A DNA stretch of 64,000 bases from Emydura subglobosa (lineage: Eukaryota; Chordata; Testudines; Chelidae): the NCBI GenBank assembly GCA_007922225.1, contig ML680055.1:523496-587495 (forward strand). Direction: 5' to 3'. Position numbers and translations under genes: made by a program. Below are positions 42,530 through 53,332 of this stretch, piece by piece; within the stretch, counting starts at the first letter, position 1; each line of letters opens with the position of its first letter. The notes under the pieces were generated by a model. That model was not told the DNA's origin. It searched no databases and saw only the letters and a program-made list of their open reading frames with translations.

Positions 42530-43330
42530 ACAGGAGGAATGGAGGACATAGGTACCCAACTGCCACGTTAGGTGCATAAATCCCGGAATCAGGCCCCACT
42601 GGGATTCACAAAACTCTTGTTCAGCTGCTGCCGAATCCTGTAAGCACCTAAACTCACTCGGTGCCTAAGTGTTTGCAGTAAAAGCTCCCTAGGCATCTAA
42701 GATTCTGCCTCTGGGTGTGCACAATACAGCTCCTCCCCAGATGTCCGGACACCCGAGCCCCAGAGCGATGCATCGCAGACCACTGCGATGTGCAGAGGTC
42801 AGACTAGAAGATCACGCTGGTCCCTTCTGGCCTTAAAGCCTCTGAGACTCTGAAAGAGTCATTGGTTGAGAGCAAACACGGCTGACTATAGCTAAGTGGT
42901 TACAGCATTCGCCTAGGATTTGGAGAGGGATCTGCCACCTCTTTTCTTCCCCTCAGCTGGTGCCGGAACTTTCCCACATCCCAGGTGACTATCCAGCCTC
43001 TGGGCTGAAAGTTAGACAGGAGGGTGTCTTCTCTTTCCCCCGCCCTGGGACTTCTTGCAAAAACAGCACAGATGCCTCACTCCAAGAGAGGGTTTGCAGC
43101 TGAGAATCCCAAGCAGAAAGGGGCAGGGCTTAGGACACACCCCTCAGGTTGGCACCTCCCACTAGCTAGCTTAGGCAGCTCTACCTACCTTGCTGGCTTT
43201 GTGAATTGCTGTCTAAGGGATGAATCGTCTAGGGAGCCTCGCTGCCAAACACAGGCTCTGCGGATCTCAGTGGTTTTCTAGCTGCCTAAAAGTTAAAGCC
43301 AAAACTGTCAAGTGCCCACTAATTCTGGGT
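42530..43330 (+). repeat. Dispersed repeat R1, copy a
   Basis: A block at about 43,095-43,200 (TGAGAATCCCAAGCAGA, GGACACACCCCTCAGGTTGGC, CTCCCACTAGCTAGC) matches 45,680-45,810 in the same orientation. Inside, a tRNA-like A box (GCTAAGTGGTTACAGCATTCGCC, about 42,891) is visible. A 70-base CR1 (L3-like) tail interrupts it at 42,780-42,850. Family not named. Confidence 0.5.
42780..42850 (+). mobile_element. CR1 (L3-like) 3' tail
   Basis: GTGCAGAGGTCAGACTAGAAGATCACG then GGTCCCTTCTGGCCTTAAAG is the terminal 60-70 bases of the L3-like CR1 group in plus orientation. Confidence 0.65.
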
Positions 43331-43852
43331 GCCCACTCTGAGATGCCATAGACGTGAGCACCTTGCATTGCGCAGCATGTCATGTGTTCAGTGCAAATCT
43401 CCCACTGACTGCGCTGCAGCAGCTGAGCCCTTTTGCAAGTCTGGCTCCAGGAGTGGTGCACAGAAGCAGTGGCCACCTGTGAGAAGTTTGCTGTAAGTGA
43501 CTCAGCCAGCACCACTCCGGAGCTCGGTGGCAGCGGCAGGGATAGGCTCCAGTTCTCCACAGCGTTAGTCAGCTGCCCTAACCACCAGACCATCATTATT
43601 CCGCCAGTAATCCCCTGCCTCACTCACCTCACTCCTTCCAACCCCCACAACAAACGAGGCACTACACAGCCCAGAGCGCTATCCATCCAGCCCGCACGTT
43701 GAATGAGGCCAACGTCTCGTGGGGAAAATAGTCTGTGGGAAGGAAAATCCAGGAATAAAAGAGGACAGCTCAGAAGTGCCAATTTAACACGACATCAACC
43801 AACCAGGAAGGAGGGTTCAAGAAAAGCTAGCTGCCAGAAATATGCCTCTCTT
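43331..43852. other. Possible SINE relic on the minus strand, otherwise nothing
   Basis: Read on the minus strand, GATGGTCTGGTGGTTAGGGCAGCTGAC (about 43,570-43,596) looks like a tRNA-type A box region. The B box is not convincing. A 118-residue minus frame (43,267-43,623) spans it and is not a gene by any motif. Confidence 0.3.
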
Positions 43853-44374
43853 AGGCCAGGTCTATACTAGACAATTAGCTCCGTATAAGTACATCGCTCA
43901 GGGTGTAAAACTCCACCCCCATGAGGGACGCAGTTATGCCGACTAACCCCCGGTGTAGACAGTGCTCTGCTGATGGGAGGCCTTCTCCCATTGACTCAGG
44001 CCATGTCCATACGTACAGCGCTGCAGTGTGTCTGGTGAAGACGCTCCATGCTCCCCTGTTGGCATAAAAAACCACCTCTGTGAACAGCGGAAGCGACGTT
44101 GGTGAAAGAAGCTCTGCGGCTGACATAGCGCTGTGCACACGAGCGCTCATGTCAGTGTAACTTATGTCACTGCAGGGGTGGAATATTCACCCTCCTGAGT
44201 GACTTCAGTTTTGACAACATAAGCTGTATTGTAGATACAGTCTTAGCTACAGCCTCTTGGAGCAGTGGAGTAGCTACAGCGACAGGAGGAGCCCTCCCAT
44301 TGGTGTAGGCAGCATCTCCACTGAAGCGCTGCAGTGGCACTGCTGCAGTATTTACATGTAGACCTGCCCTTAGC
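43853..44374. mobile_element. hAT-like foldback MITE, about 520 bp
   Basis: Left end CCAGGTCTATACTAGAC (43,856), right end TTTACATGTAGACCTGCCC (44,351-44,369); GTCTA / TAGAC arms are inverted. Flanks CTCTTAGG and CCCTTAGC match at 6 of 8 positions, fitting an 8-base hAT-type duplication. Internal inverted blocks include CAGCGCTGCAGTGTG (44,019) and GAAGCGCTGCAGTGGCAC (44,322). No transposase. Confidence 0.65.
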
Positions 44375-44475
44375 TCAGGGGAGCAGACAGAAGGTCTTCG
44401 CAGCCCGGTTCACCAAAGGGAGCTGCAGTGTGTACACCCCCAAACTTGAAAAAATCATGTGTCAAACCCCCACTG

Positions 44476-45506
44476 GGTAGTGATCAACTGCTCGATGTCT
44501 CACTGGCAGCCGGTCACAAGCGGAGTGCCCCAGGGGGTTGGTCCTGGGGCCAGTTTTGTTCAACATCTTCATCAATGATCTGGAGGATGGGGTGGATTGC
44601 ACCCTCAGCAAGTTTGCAGATGACACTAAGCTGAGGGCAGTGGTAGATACCCTGGAAGGTAGGGATAGGATACAGTGTGACCTAGACAAATTGGGGGATT
44701 GGGCCAAAAGAAATCTGATGAGGTTCAACAAGGACAAGGGCAAAGTCCTGCATTTAGGACAGAAGAATCCCATGCACAGCTACAGACTGAGGACTGACGG
44801 GCTAGGTAGCAGTTCTGCAGAAAAGGACCTGGGGGTAACAGTGGATAAGAAGCTGGATATGAGTCAGCAGTGTGCCCTGGGTGCCAAGAAGGCTAATAGC
44901 ATATTGGGCTGCATTGGTAGGAGCATTGCCAGCAGATGTAGGGAAGTGATTATTCCCCTCTATTCGGCACTGGGGAGGCCACATGAGGATTATTGTGTCC
45001 AGTTTTGGGTCCCCCACTAAAGAAAGGATGTGGACAAATTGGAGAGAGTCCAGCGGTGGGCAACGAAAATGATTAGGGGGGCTGGAGCACAAGACTTATG
45101 AGGAGAGGCTGAGGGAAGTGGCCTTATTTAGTCTGCAGAAGAGAAGAGTGAGGGGGGATTTGATAGCAGCCTTCAACTACCTGAAAGGGGGTTTCAGGGA
45201 GGACGGAGGTAGGCTGTTCTCAGTGGTGTCAGGTTGCAGAACAAGGAGCAATGGTCTCAAGTTCCAATTGGGATTGTGGAGGTTGGATATCAGGAAAGCC
45301 TTTTCCCTAGGAGGGTGGTGAAGCACTGGAATGGGTTCCCTACGGAGATGGTGGAATCTCCATCCTTAGAGGTTTTTAAAATGCGGCTTGACAAAGCCCT
45401 GGCTGGGATGGTTTAGTCAGGGTTGGTCCTGCTTTGAGCAGGGGGTTGGACTGATGACCTCCTCAGGTCCCTTCCAACCCTCATTTTCTATGAGTCTATT
45501 ATTCTA
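44476..45506 (+). mobile_element. Young CR1 LINE, 3' 1.0 kb
   Basis: It begins in the RT at GVPQG (44,521) and reads [20 protein letters not shown] then [17 protein letters not shown] (frame 44,538-45,020), continuing through [20 protein letters not shown] (45,121). A frameshift near 45,015 and another near 45,230-45,315 break the C-terminal part (KALAGM, about 45,395). The 3' end is decayed octamers at about 45,483-45,506. Confidence 0.9.
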
Positions 45507-45509
45507 AAC

Positions 45510-46310
45510 TGCTGTCCAAATCCTTTTGCCATTTCAGTGGAGCAGGGGCTCGAACTCTAGGTCTCCCTTCTCCCCAATGAGTGCCCTAGCCACTGGGCTC
45601 AAGGTTAGGAGGGAGGTGGTCTTTCTCCTCCCCTGCTTTTTGTCAAGCTGGTGTAGTGCCTAACTCCAGGAGAGGACACACGGGTGAGAATCCCAAGCAG
45701 AGGGCCTCTCCCTGCAGCCTGGGTGTAGGCATCGCTCACAGAGAAAGGAGTGAGGCTTCGGACACACACCCCTGGCTTGGCGTCTCCCATTGACTAGCGT
45801 GGCAAGAAGCTGCCCAGCAGGCTGGCTTTGGGGATCCCATCGGAAGCACGTCTCTCTCTCCGTTCATTCAATAGAGAGCTGGGGCACCTAACTCGGCTCT
45901 GGGAATCCCTGGGATTTGTCTAATGTCTAAAAATGAGGTGTGCTGACATTCAGTGTCACGTCTCTCATGTTCCTTTGTGAATCTAGCCCGTAGCGGCCTA
46001 AATCCCATTGGCTAAATCTCTTTTGAAAATTATATTTAGGCTCCTAAATCACTTAGGAAGTGCAACGCTTAGCACAGTAGCACCTAAATACCTTTAAAAT
46101 CTGGAACATTGGCTTCTATCCACTGAACATAAGGGCTAAAGTTGGCCTCCTTTTTGCAGATGCATCTTTGGCCATAGATGCAAATCAGGCAGGTAGAAGC
46201 TCTTGGCTGGATCCACAAAGGGGACTTAGACTCAGCATTGCAATGCCTAACGTGTAGGCACCTGCCATATAGCAGAATCCATAGCGCTGAGGTAGGCCCC
46301 CACGCTCCCT
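45510..46310 (+). repeat. Dispersed repeat R1, copy b
   Basis: This matches copy a (42,530-43,330) around 45,680-45,810. On the minus strand at 45,535-45,605 there is a tRNA-like pair: GTGGCTAGGGCACTC (A-box type) and, about 35 bases on, GAGTTCGAGCCCC (B-box type). A GATCCACAAAGGGGACTTAG block (46,211) may begin a further copy. No coding sequence. Confidence 0.5.
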
Positions 46311-46406
46311 AGATGATGCAGCGTGGCCCAGAAAGGAAATGGATTCAACTTTCTAAAATTCCCTATTTCCTTAACCCGCCCTCTTCTCCCAACAACAAGT
46401 TACTCA

Positions 46407-46690
46407 GGCCTGGTCTACACTGCCACGCCGGTCGACAGGAGATGTGCAAGCTACGTACTGTAGAATGCGTATTTCCCATCGACTTACTTATGCTCCCTTC
46501 CCGCGGCATCTTCACATCACTGCACCGATGGGAAATGCCCTCAGGCCGATGCAGCGTTACTCTTTTCCAGGGGGTGGAGTTACTGCATCAAAGGGAGACC
46601 ACTTCCGGGCTCAGTTGAGCGGGTCTCCACTGGCCACTCAATTGATCCTACTGCGTCAATCCGTGGAGCCTGTGCAATGGAATCACTCTA
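46407..46690. mobile_element. Foldback MITE family M, copy 1
   Basis: GCCTGGTCTACACTGCC (46,408), GGTCGACAGGAGATGTGCAAGCTACG, TTCACATCACTGCACCG and GAGCGGGTCTCCACTGGCCACTCAATTGATCC (46,617) match the other family M copies at 47,370 and 47,893 block by block. The right end is degenerate. Confidence 0.65.
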
Positions 46691-46691
46691 G

Positions 46692-47210
46692 ATCATGGGC
46701 AGCTCGTGAACCGCCTGTTCTGGGAAGCTAGCCGTCTGGCCCCGCCCCTTCTACCAGAAGCCCCACCCCCTCTCCCATCACAGCCCTGCCCCAGGCTGGG
46801 TGTCCTGAGCCTCAGCCAGACCAGCCAGGTGGCCCTCCCCCCAACGCTGGAGTGCCCCAGCACCAGTGGCAGGCGGCCTGAGTGCCCCCAGAGCCTGCAC
46901 CCCAGCGCTGCCCTGCCCCAAACCACCCCAGCCCCAGGCTGGCTGGTCTGCCCCAGCCCCCAGAGTGCCGCTGGCCTATGCCGCACCACTGGACCACCCC
47001 ACCCACCCCCAGGCTGGCCGGTGAGTGGCCTGGCCCTACTGCTGGAGTGGCTGCTGGCCTGCGCTACTTCAGTGGAGAGGCCAGGGCCAGGTCAGCTAAG
47101 GCTGCCTGCTGCCGCCACCAAGCCCCTGCAACATGGCAGGAGAGGGCGAAGTGTGGGTGGGGCCAACCTGGCCCGGTTTGGCCTTCCCTGGGCTTATGTA
47201 CCAGGTGCCC
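46692..47210. repeat. C-rich repeat block, likely non-autonomous DNA element
   Basis: This is a very C-rich plus strand with imperfect units such as CCCCAGGCTGGCYGG and GAGTGCCCC. Near the left, GAAGCTAGCCGTC..CCCGCCCCTTCTACC resembles the arm of the foldback element at 8,463, so the two may be related. It gives two long proline-rich frames (192 and 149 residues) that are composition artefacts. Confidence 0.45.
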
Positions 47211-47369
47211 ATGGTCTAGACAGACGCTCAGACCTTACAGGACAGAAACATTGCCCTGTGGCCAATTACAAGTTCCCAGCATAGCTCAGAACGTGAATAT
47301 TGAGTATCTGATCCTTACACTGAACTGTTAGGATCATTCTGTGAAGCTAAAATGTCACCTTTAATATAA

Positions 47370-47655
47370 CCTGTGTCTACACTGACAGCAGCACTGTCGG
47401 CGCCGTTGGATTGATTCTGCAGGATCGACCGAGCGGCAGAGGAGACCCGCTCAATCGATCCGGAAGTCGACGCCACCAAAAAGAGTAACGCTGCATCGAC
47501 GGGAGGGCCTTTGCTGTCGGCACAGCGCAGTGGGGCGCTGCAGTAGTTAGAAGTTAGGAAGTCAACAGGAGATACACAAGCTACTCTACTTTACGTATCT
47601 TGCGTATCTCCGGTCAACTGCTGCCGAATTTCACCAGCAGTGTAGACAGCCTTGG
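47370..47655 (+). mobile_element. Foldback MITE family M, copy 2
   Basis: Left end GTGTCTACACTGACAGCAGC (47,372); right end ACCAGCAGTGTAGACAGCC (47,635-47,653). It carries ATCGACCGAGCGGCAGAGGAGACC and GTCAACAGGAGATACACAAGC. Copy 3 at 47,893 is the same element in the opposite orientation. Confidence 0.75.
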
Positions 47656-47744
47656 TTAGCTAACCAAAGAGAGGCAGCAGCGATTGCTCTCCGAGAGAGG
47701 CGAGATTTGTCAAATTATCCGGTCTGAGCATAAACACCGAACAC

Positions 47745-47890
47745 CTGCCTAGCCCTTCATGTTCAAAGCATTTTACAAATACTGGGCCCTCCCCTCACTG
47801 CTGTGGGAAATTGTTGGCATTTCTGTCCCTGCGGAGGAAATTGCAGCAGAGAGGTGAAGTGACTCACCACAGTCTGTGTCAGAGCCCAGA
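47745..47890 (-). repeat. MIR-type SINE fragment
   Basis: CAAAGCATTTTACAAATACTGG, then TTTCTGTCCCTGCGGAGGAAATTGCAGCAGAGAGGTGAAGTG and CACAGTCTGTGTCAGAGCCCAG give a MIR core in minus orientation, lying between two family M elements. Confidence 0.7.
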
Positions 47891-47892
47891 CT

Positions 47893-48176
47893 AGGACCCT
47901 GTCTACACTTACCTCCGGGATTCGGCAGCAATCGACGGGAGTTATGTAAGCTACGCAAAAAACTTGCGTAACTCCCGTTGACTTCTCAGCTCCTCTTCTG
48001 TGCGCCATCTTCACTGCACTGCGGTTCCCGTCGACGCAGCGCTACGCCACTTGCGAAGGTGGTCTTCGTACGTCGATTTCTGGATCGACTGAGCGGGTCT
48101 GCACTGACCACTCAGTCGATCCAGAGAAATCGATTTGATGGCGGCGACTTTGCTGCTGTCAGTGTAGCCGTGGCCT
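47893..48176 (-). mobile_element. Foldback MITE family M, copy 3
   Basis: GGACCCTGTCTACACTTACC (47,893) to GCTGTCAGTGTAGCCGTGGC (48,156-48,175). Inverted, its right end matches the left end of copy 2 (CTACACTGACAGCAGC). Internal GTCGATTTCTGGATCGACTGAGC (48,073) and GACCACTCAGTCGATCC (48,107) form the foldback. It is better preserved than copies 1 and 2. Confidence 0.75.
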
Positions 48177-49445
48177 AGAAGGGGAGCATAGATGCAAGGG
48201 TAGTAAATATATCTGTATATAACACACACAAGGGGCCAGGGCCTCTGAGGTCTTGCATCCCGTGGAGTTCTTCACACCAGTGCACAGTGGCTGTGCAGTG
48301 CCACTCTGGTTTGGTAGTGTGCAGGATGCAGAGAACAATGACTCTGTCCCAGGTTATCAATTCATGCTCCACTAATAGCAGAGGGGCAGAGAGGAATGGA
48401 TAAGTGATTCCAGCACTGCGCACATTGCAGCCAACTACAGAGAAATTCTCCTGTGGAAAAAGTTTCATTATAAGGAAGGATCCCGTGTAATTACAGGCAG
48501 GCCTTGGATTTTTCTCCAGTGCCTCTTTGCTGCTCCACATCGCTGCACGATACCGGTAGCAGTGACCGAGGCATAGGCATGCTCCAGCCATGTTCAGTGT
48601 AACGACACACGCCCCTTCCTCCTGCACCTCGGCTTAACACTTTGCAGTGGCACGGGCTAAAGTTCAGGCTTTTCAGCACACGTTACACACAGTTAAACCT
48701 CAGGGCTGTCGTATGTAAACCCCTGATTAGTGCATGGCAATAGCCCCCAGCCAATTTCAAAGAGAGAGCACCAGACATTGTCTTAGTATAAAAAACCTTG
48801 GAAGCACCACATTGTAAACAGCATCAAATATTGGAAAGCCTGTTTGGACTACTAGGAATTCAACTTCTGAACAAAGGTTATTAGAGAGTAAATCTACAGG
48901 CTCTCCTGTTTGTGTTTCTGTCCACAAGCAAGGTTTCAACATAACATTTCCTAGGCTGTAACACGCATTGGAACAGTCCCGCTGATCGTTTCTCAGGGTG
49001 TCCATAATCTGGGGTGCGTGTCACATGGACTCTTCAGAGCTGGAGATGCGGCACAGCTGTCTGTAAATCCTTCCCTCTTCCCTGCTTTCTGATTGGCTCT
49101 GCTCTTGGAGGTGAAGGGTGTGATCTGCTAGGAGGGTTGCCCACAATGAAAACTTCCTATCCAGCCTCAGAAACAGCTCCTCAGCCTGTCCTGTGACTGC
49201 CACGCCCTGTTCTGGATGTTTCTGGGCCCTTCTAGCTGAATTTCTCTGCCCTGCTCTCTTATGCACCAACCTGAGCAGAGACACAGCGTATCCAGCTGAG
49301 ATCCAGACTCCTCCCCACAGCTTCTCTCTCCCTCCCTGGGAGAAAGAAGATCAAATGCTGCAGTGTGAAGCATGTGGGTTTTAGTAGCAGCACCTTTGCT
49401 AGGTGTGGAAGCAGGTGCTGGATTTACACCTGTAAAGTACTTGAA
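48177..49445. other. No gene recognised
   Basis: The largest minus frames are 150 residues (48,175-48,627; starts MQEEGACVVTLNMAGACLCL) and 114 residues (49,167-49,511). The first overlaps the edge of a MITE, so it is not an independent gene. Neither shows a domain I know. Confidence 0.35.
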
Positions 49446-49949
49446 AGTTTTGGGCCCCCCACTACAAAAAGGATGTAGACAAGTTGGAGAGAGTACAGCG
49501 GAGGGCAACAAAAATGATTAGGGGGCTGGAGCACAGGACTTATGAGGAGAGGCTAAGGAAACTGGGCTTCTTTAGTTTGCAAAAGAGAAGAATGAGGGGG
49601 GATTTGACAGCAGCCTTTAACTACCTGAAAGGGGGTTCCAGGGAGGATGGAGCTAGGCTGTTCTTGGTGGTGGCAGATGACAGAACAAGGAGCAATGGTC
49701 TCAAGTTGCAGTTGGGGAGGTCTAGTTTGGTTATTAGGAAAAAGTTTTTCCCTAGGAAGGTGGTGAAGCATTGGAATGGGTTACCTAGGGAGGTGGTGGC
49801 ATCTCCATCTTTAGAGGTTTTTAAGCTGAGGCTTGACAAAACCCTGGCTGGGATGATATAGCTGAGGTTAGTCCTGCTTTGAGTAGGGGGTTGGACTAGA
49901 TGACCTCCTGAGGTCCCTTCCAACTCTAATATTCTATGATTCTATGAAT
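49446..49949 (+). mobile_element. Young CR1 LINE, 3' 0.5 kb
   Basis: The 125-residue open frame (49,484-49,861) covers the ORF2 end ([40 protein letters not shown] style, to TLAGMI stop). The 3'UTR follows, with terminal ATTCTATG copies (49,929-49,949). 5' truncated. No frameshift, so relatively young. Confidence 0.9.
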
Positions 49950-50839
49950 TCACCTTTGTCTGGTGTTGCATGAGTCTGTGCAAGATACAAGTCTCTGCAG
50001 TAGCTGTGGAGGCCCCACCCCGAAGAGGTGAGGAATGGTCTGTCTGTAGTCAAGGCTGGCAGTAGGAAAGAGTGGGGAACCTATACTGACTCCAGTCAGG
50101 GCTTCCAGAGCTAACACATATCTGGCCTGTTACAAACTGATACCTGGCACCTGCCAGCACTCTCCGGGGCTGCTAGCAGACGCTGTAATGAGTTTTTAGG
50201 CCCACCCTGTCTTCCTGGGATTTCCAAGCTGTCTTTCCCTTGCATTGTTATTCCATTTTCCCCTCCACTCTTCATGGGCTCACAGAACAGTCACACCAGA
50301 CAGAAGTGGAGGTTTTACCAGATCTGCGCTGGTGTTATGGCCGCCATCGTCTGACCCAACAGCACACACAGGTTCCTCGGGGTAGAGAAGTTTTTCAGGA
50401 TTTTAGCCCTGAATAAATGTCATTAACATGTTCTCTGGTAGTGTCTGCATGGATTCAAACTACAGAGAAACACCAAACTCCTCCATCCTCCGGAGAACTT
50501 ATAACAGCAGGCTCTTCCTTGCTGATAAACAGCCAATTCTACTTGCCACAGCAATCTGATTGAGGAAAAATTGTGTATCTGTATATAACCTGCCCCGCCC
50601 CCAAAAATATTTGGATGAAATGAAAAATGAGGATGTCTGAGGGTCCCTGACAGAAATTCTTGCCATCAGACTGGCTGTGGGGTAGGTGCAATGTGGTATG
50701 TGCTCAGATTTTACTGCCACTGAAAACTGGGCAGATTGTTGACAGCCCAGCTGAGGCCAGTTATGTGTAATAACAGACTCTGGCCTTCCGTGCCAGCAAC
50801 TGAACTTTGCAGCAATCAGTGAGAGAGCTTTTACTGCCT
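49950..50839. other. Possible degraded Gypsy 3' region, otherwise nothing
   Basis: This is the region where the rest of the Gypsy integrase and a 3' LTR should lie if the element at 50,840-59,690 were complete. I cannot read them. A 73-residue minus frame (50,499-50,720) has no convincing integrase motif. Confidence 0.3.
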
Positions 50840-51023
50840 AGTCCGCCCCATGGTTGAGCAGGTATTTCAAGCATCAGGAGAGGTTTCCTTTGCTGATTTG
50901 CTAGGAATTTGTTGTATGTGCTGCACTTGGTTATGAAGTCTTAGACCTCACTGCTCGCAGAAATCTTGGACTTTGCTTGAGCACAGTCGGGTTCAAGTGT
51001 TTTCAGGTTAGCATTTCCAGAAA
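50840..51023 (-). pseudogene. Ty3/Gypsy integrase fragment (zinc-binding to core start)
   Basis: The minus strand reads KSKISASSEV-stop-DFITKC, then STYNKFLANQQRKPLLMLEI and PAQPWG (about 50,845-50,975). This matches the end of the HHCC zinc-binding domain and the linker into the integrase core of vertebrate Gypsy elements (CxxC as KCSTYN with the second Cys lost, then NQQKEPL..HEIP.RPW). Integrase would insert the cDNA. It continues the fragment at 52,856-53,332, from which it is separated by CR1 insertions. Confidence 0.7.
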
Positions 51024-51237
51024 CATGATCTGGAAGAAAATATAAAACCTCTGCTGGTAAACTCTGCAGATGAAATGAATTGATGGACTGGTAAATAATG
51101 ACAGCTCAGTTCTACAGAGAGCTCTGGGCCTACTTGAACAATGTGTGTCTTAACATAGCTAAAAGTAAGGCAATAAATCTGGGAACCTAGAATGTAGGCT
51201 ACAAATATAGGATGGGAGACTGTTTTTGGAAAATAAT
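51024..51237 (+). pseudogene. Old CR1 (L3-like), first part
   Basis: Starts at NDLEENIKPLLVNSADE (about 51,026; usual FINDLEENI..FADD, with FADD changed to NSADE), then SSTESSGP and GNLECRLQI.DGRLFLEN in broken frames. A mid-age CR1 is inserted at 51,238; the old copy resumes at 52,191. It is itself inserted in the Gypsy. Confidence 0.7.
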
Positions 51238-52190
51238 GAGAGAGGATAACTAAATTCGGTGACTGGGCAATAAAATGGCAGATGAAATTCAATGTGGATA
51301 AACATAATAGTAATAGTGATAAATGTAATGATAAAGCAATGCACATTGGAAACCATAATTCCAGCTAAATATATAAAATGATCTAGTCTAAGTTAGCTGT
51401 TACTACTCAAGAAAGAGATCATTGTGGATAGTTCTCTGAAAACAGCCACTCCATGTGCAGCGGCAGTCAGAAAAGCTACCAGAATGTTGGGAATCATGAG
51501 GAAAGGGATAGATAATACAACAGAAAATATCATATTGCCTCTTTATAAATCCTTGGTATGCCCACATTTTGAATACTGCGTGCAGACCTGGTCGCCCCAT
51601 CTCACAAAAGATATATTGGAATTGGAAAAGGTACAGAAAAGGGCAACAAAAATGATCAGGGGTATGGAGAAGCTTCCATATGAGGAGAGATTAATAAGAC
51701 TGGGACTTTTCAGCTTGGAAAAGAGACGACTAAGGGGGGACATGATAGAGATCTATAAAATCATGACTGGTGTGGAGAAAGTAAAAAAGGAAGTGTTATT
51801 TACTCCTTCTCATAAACACAAAAACTAGAGGTCACCAAAGAAATTAATAGGCAGCAATTTTAAAACGAACAAAAAGAAGTATTTCTTCACACAATGCAGT
51901 TAACCTGTGGAACTCCTTGCCAGAGGATGTTGTGAAGGCCAAGACTATAACAGGGTTCAAAAAAGAAGTAGATAAATTCATGAAGGTTAGATCCATCAGT
52001 GGCTATTAGCCAGATAGGCAGGGATAGCTGTTTGCCAGAGGCCGGGACTGGCCAACGGGATGGATCACTTGATGATTACCTGTTCTATTCATTCCCTCTG
52101 AAGCACCTGGCATTGGCCACTGTTGGAAGACAGGATATTGGGCTAGATGGACCGTTGGTCTGACTCAGTGTGGCCGTTCTTATGTTCTAA
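51238..52190 (+). mobile_element. Mid-age CR1 LINE, 3' 0.95 kb
   Basis: FGDWAIKWQMKFNVDKHNS (about 51,256) leads into the 134-residue frame 51,424-51,828: DSSLKTATPCAAAVRKATRM, LYKSLVCPHFEYCVQTWSPH and [20 protein letters not shown]. Its tail has CATTCCCTCTGAAGCACCTGG (52,090) and ends CCGTTCTTATGTTCT (52,176-52,190). This tail is the same subfamily as the old CR1 at 2680-9505 and differs from the octamer-tailed copies. Confidence 0.85.
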
Positions 52191-52853
52191 GAGGACATGG
52201 TGGATTTACCAACTGAACACAAGTTCCCAGTGCAATTTGGGGTTAAGACAGGAAATGTGATTCTTGGGTGTATAGGCAGGGGGATACCAAGTAAAAATAG
52301 GGAGGTGGTATTACCAATATGTACAGCACAATGAGATCATTACTAGAATTCTGTGCCCAGATCTGGTGTCCACATATCAAAAATGATGTTGACAATCTGA
52401 AAATAAATCCAAGAATGATTTATGATCTGGAAACCTGCTTTATCGAGAGACACTGAAGAAACAAAATCTATTTAGTTTAACTAAAAAAAGATTAAGAAGT
52501 AACTTGGTCTCGTCTCTAAATCCCAACAGAAGACTTTATAGGGGGTGTTTTAGTCTAGCAGACAAAGCATGACAAGATTCAGTGATTAGACGCTGATGCT
52601 AGACAAATTCAGACTTGAAATCAAGTGCAAGTTTTTAACCATGAGGATAATTAACCTTAGGGAAGTGGTGGATTTTCCATCACTTGAATTTTTTTAACTC
52701 AAGTCTAGGCTTCTGTCTAAGAGAGATTCTCTAGCTCATCAGAAATGATGGGTTTGCAGTAGTAATCAGTTGGTGACACTGTTGGTCTGTGTTATGCAGG
52801 AGATCAGACTAGATGATCATAATGGTACCTTCTTACCTTACACTATATGACTA
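52191..52853 (+). pseudogene. Old CR1 (L3-like), 3' part
   Basis: Resumes with EDMVDLPTEHKFPVQFGVKT, GNVILGCIGRGIPSKNREVV (about 52,255), a decayed YSALVRPxLE block and LFSLTKKRLRSNLV. The tail is GAGATCAGACTAGATGATCATAATGG (52,800), ending at about 52,853, where Gypsy sequence starts. Confidence 0.75.
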
Positions 52854-52855
52854 CG

Positions 52856-53332
52856 TCTTTCGGTTTGATGACCCTGCTGCTTGTAAGAACACCATTGTGC
52901 ATAGCCAGTTTTCTGTATGTCCAACATTCCTTCCTTCGCATCTGGCTGTCATGACATCATAACTGTTCTGAGTGCTTGCAGGGCAGTTTCTGTGTGGGCA
53001 GGTCTCAGTATGTGCAGCAGACACCTATCACATAAAGGGAATTCTGCTTGGTTTGTACATTTAAGTTCATGATGAAACTTCTCCTGGCATATGCTGAGGG
53101 TTCCATAATCAAGAGCCCTGCAGTCACGGCTGCTCTGGGCAAAGTCTGCAATGAACATCAGTGACTCTCGATGGTACTGTGCATCCAAACAATATTCTTT
53201 CATTTTAACCTTCTATGAAGACACTCTGGAGCTGATCACAAAGGGTTTTGAAGACGGATTCCAAAGGTCTGTGTCCATGATGATACGATGACACTGCAGA
53301 AGACATTGATCAAATTTGGTGCTTACAGATCT
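52856..53332 (-). pseudogene. Ty3/Gypsy RNase H end and integrase N-terminus
   Basis: Minus strand, about 53,314 down: FDQCLLQCHRIIMDTD (usual FDQYLYGH.VTVHTDH), LWNPSSKPFVISSRV (usual LExIFKKPL..AP.RL, frameshifted), then the 84-residue frame 52,949-53,203 with EYCLDAQYHRESLMFIADFA, QSSRDCRALDYGTLSICQEK and LQALRTVMMS. It ends MHNGVLTSSRVIKPKD (about 52,905-52,858), the start of the integrase zinc-binding region. These follow one another as in Gypsy pol. Stops and shifts make it dead. Confidence 0.8.

Noticed and set aside
46706..47331. 192- and 149-residue proline-rich plus frames
   Set aside because: Products of a C-rich repeat block; two frames are open over the same bases.
48175..48679. 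150-residue minus frame as a small gene
   Set aside because: Its 3' end overlaps the edge of a MITE, and it has no recognisable motif or promoter.
52949..53203. 84-residue minus frame as a small host protein
   Set aside because: Its blocks and its neighbours match Gypsy RNase H and integrase in order, so it is part of the retroelement.
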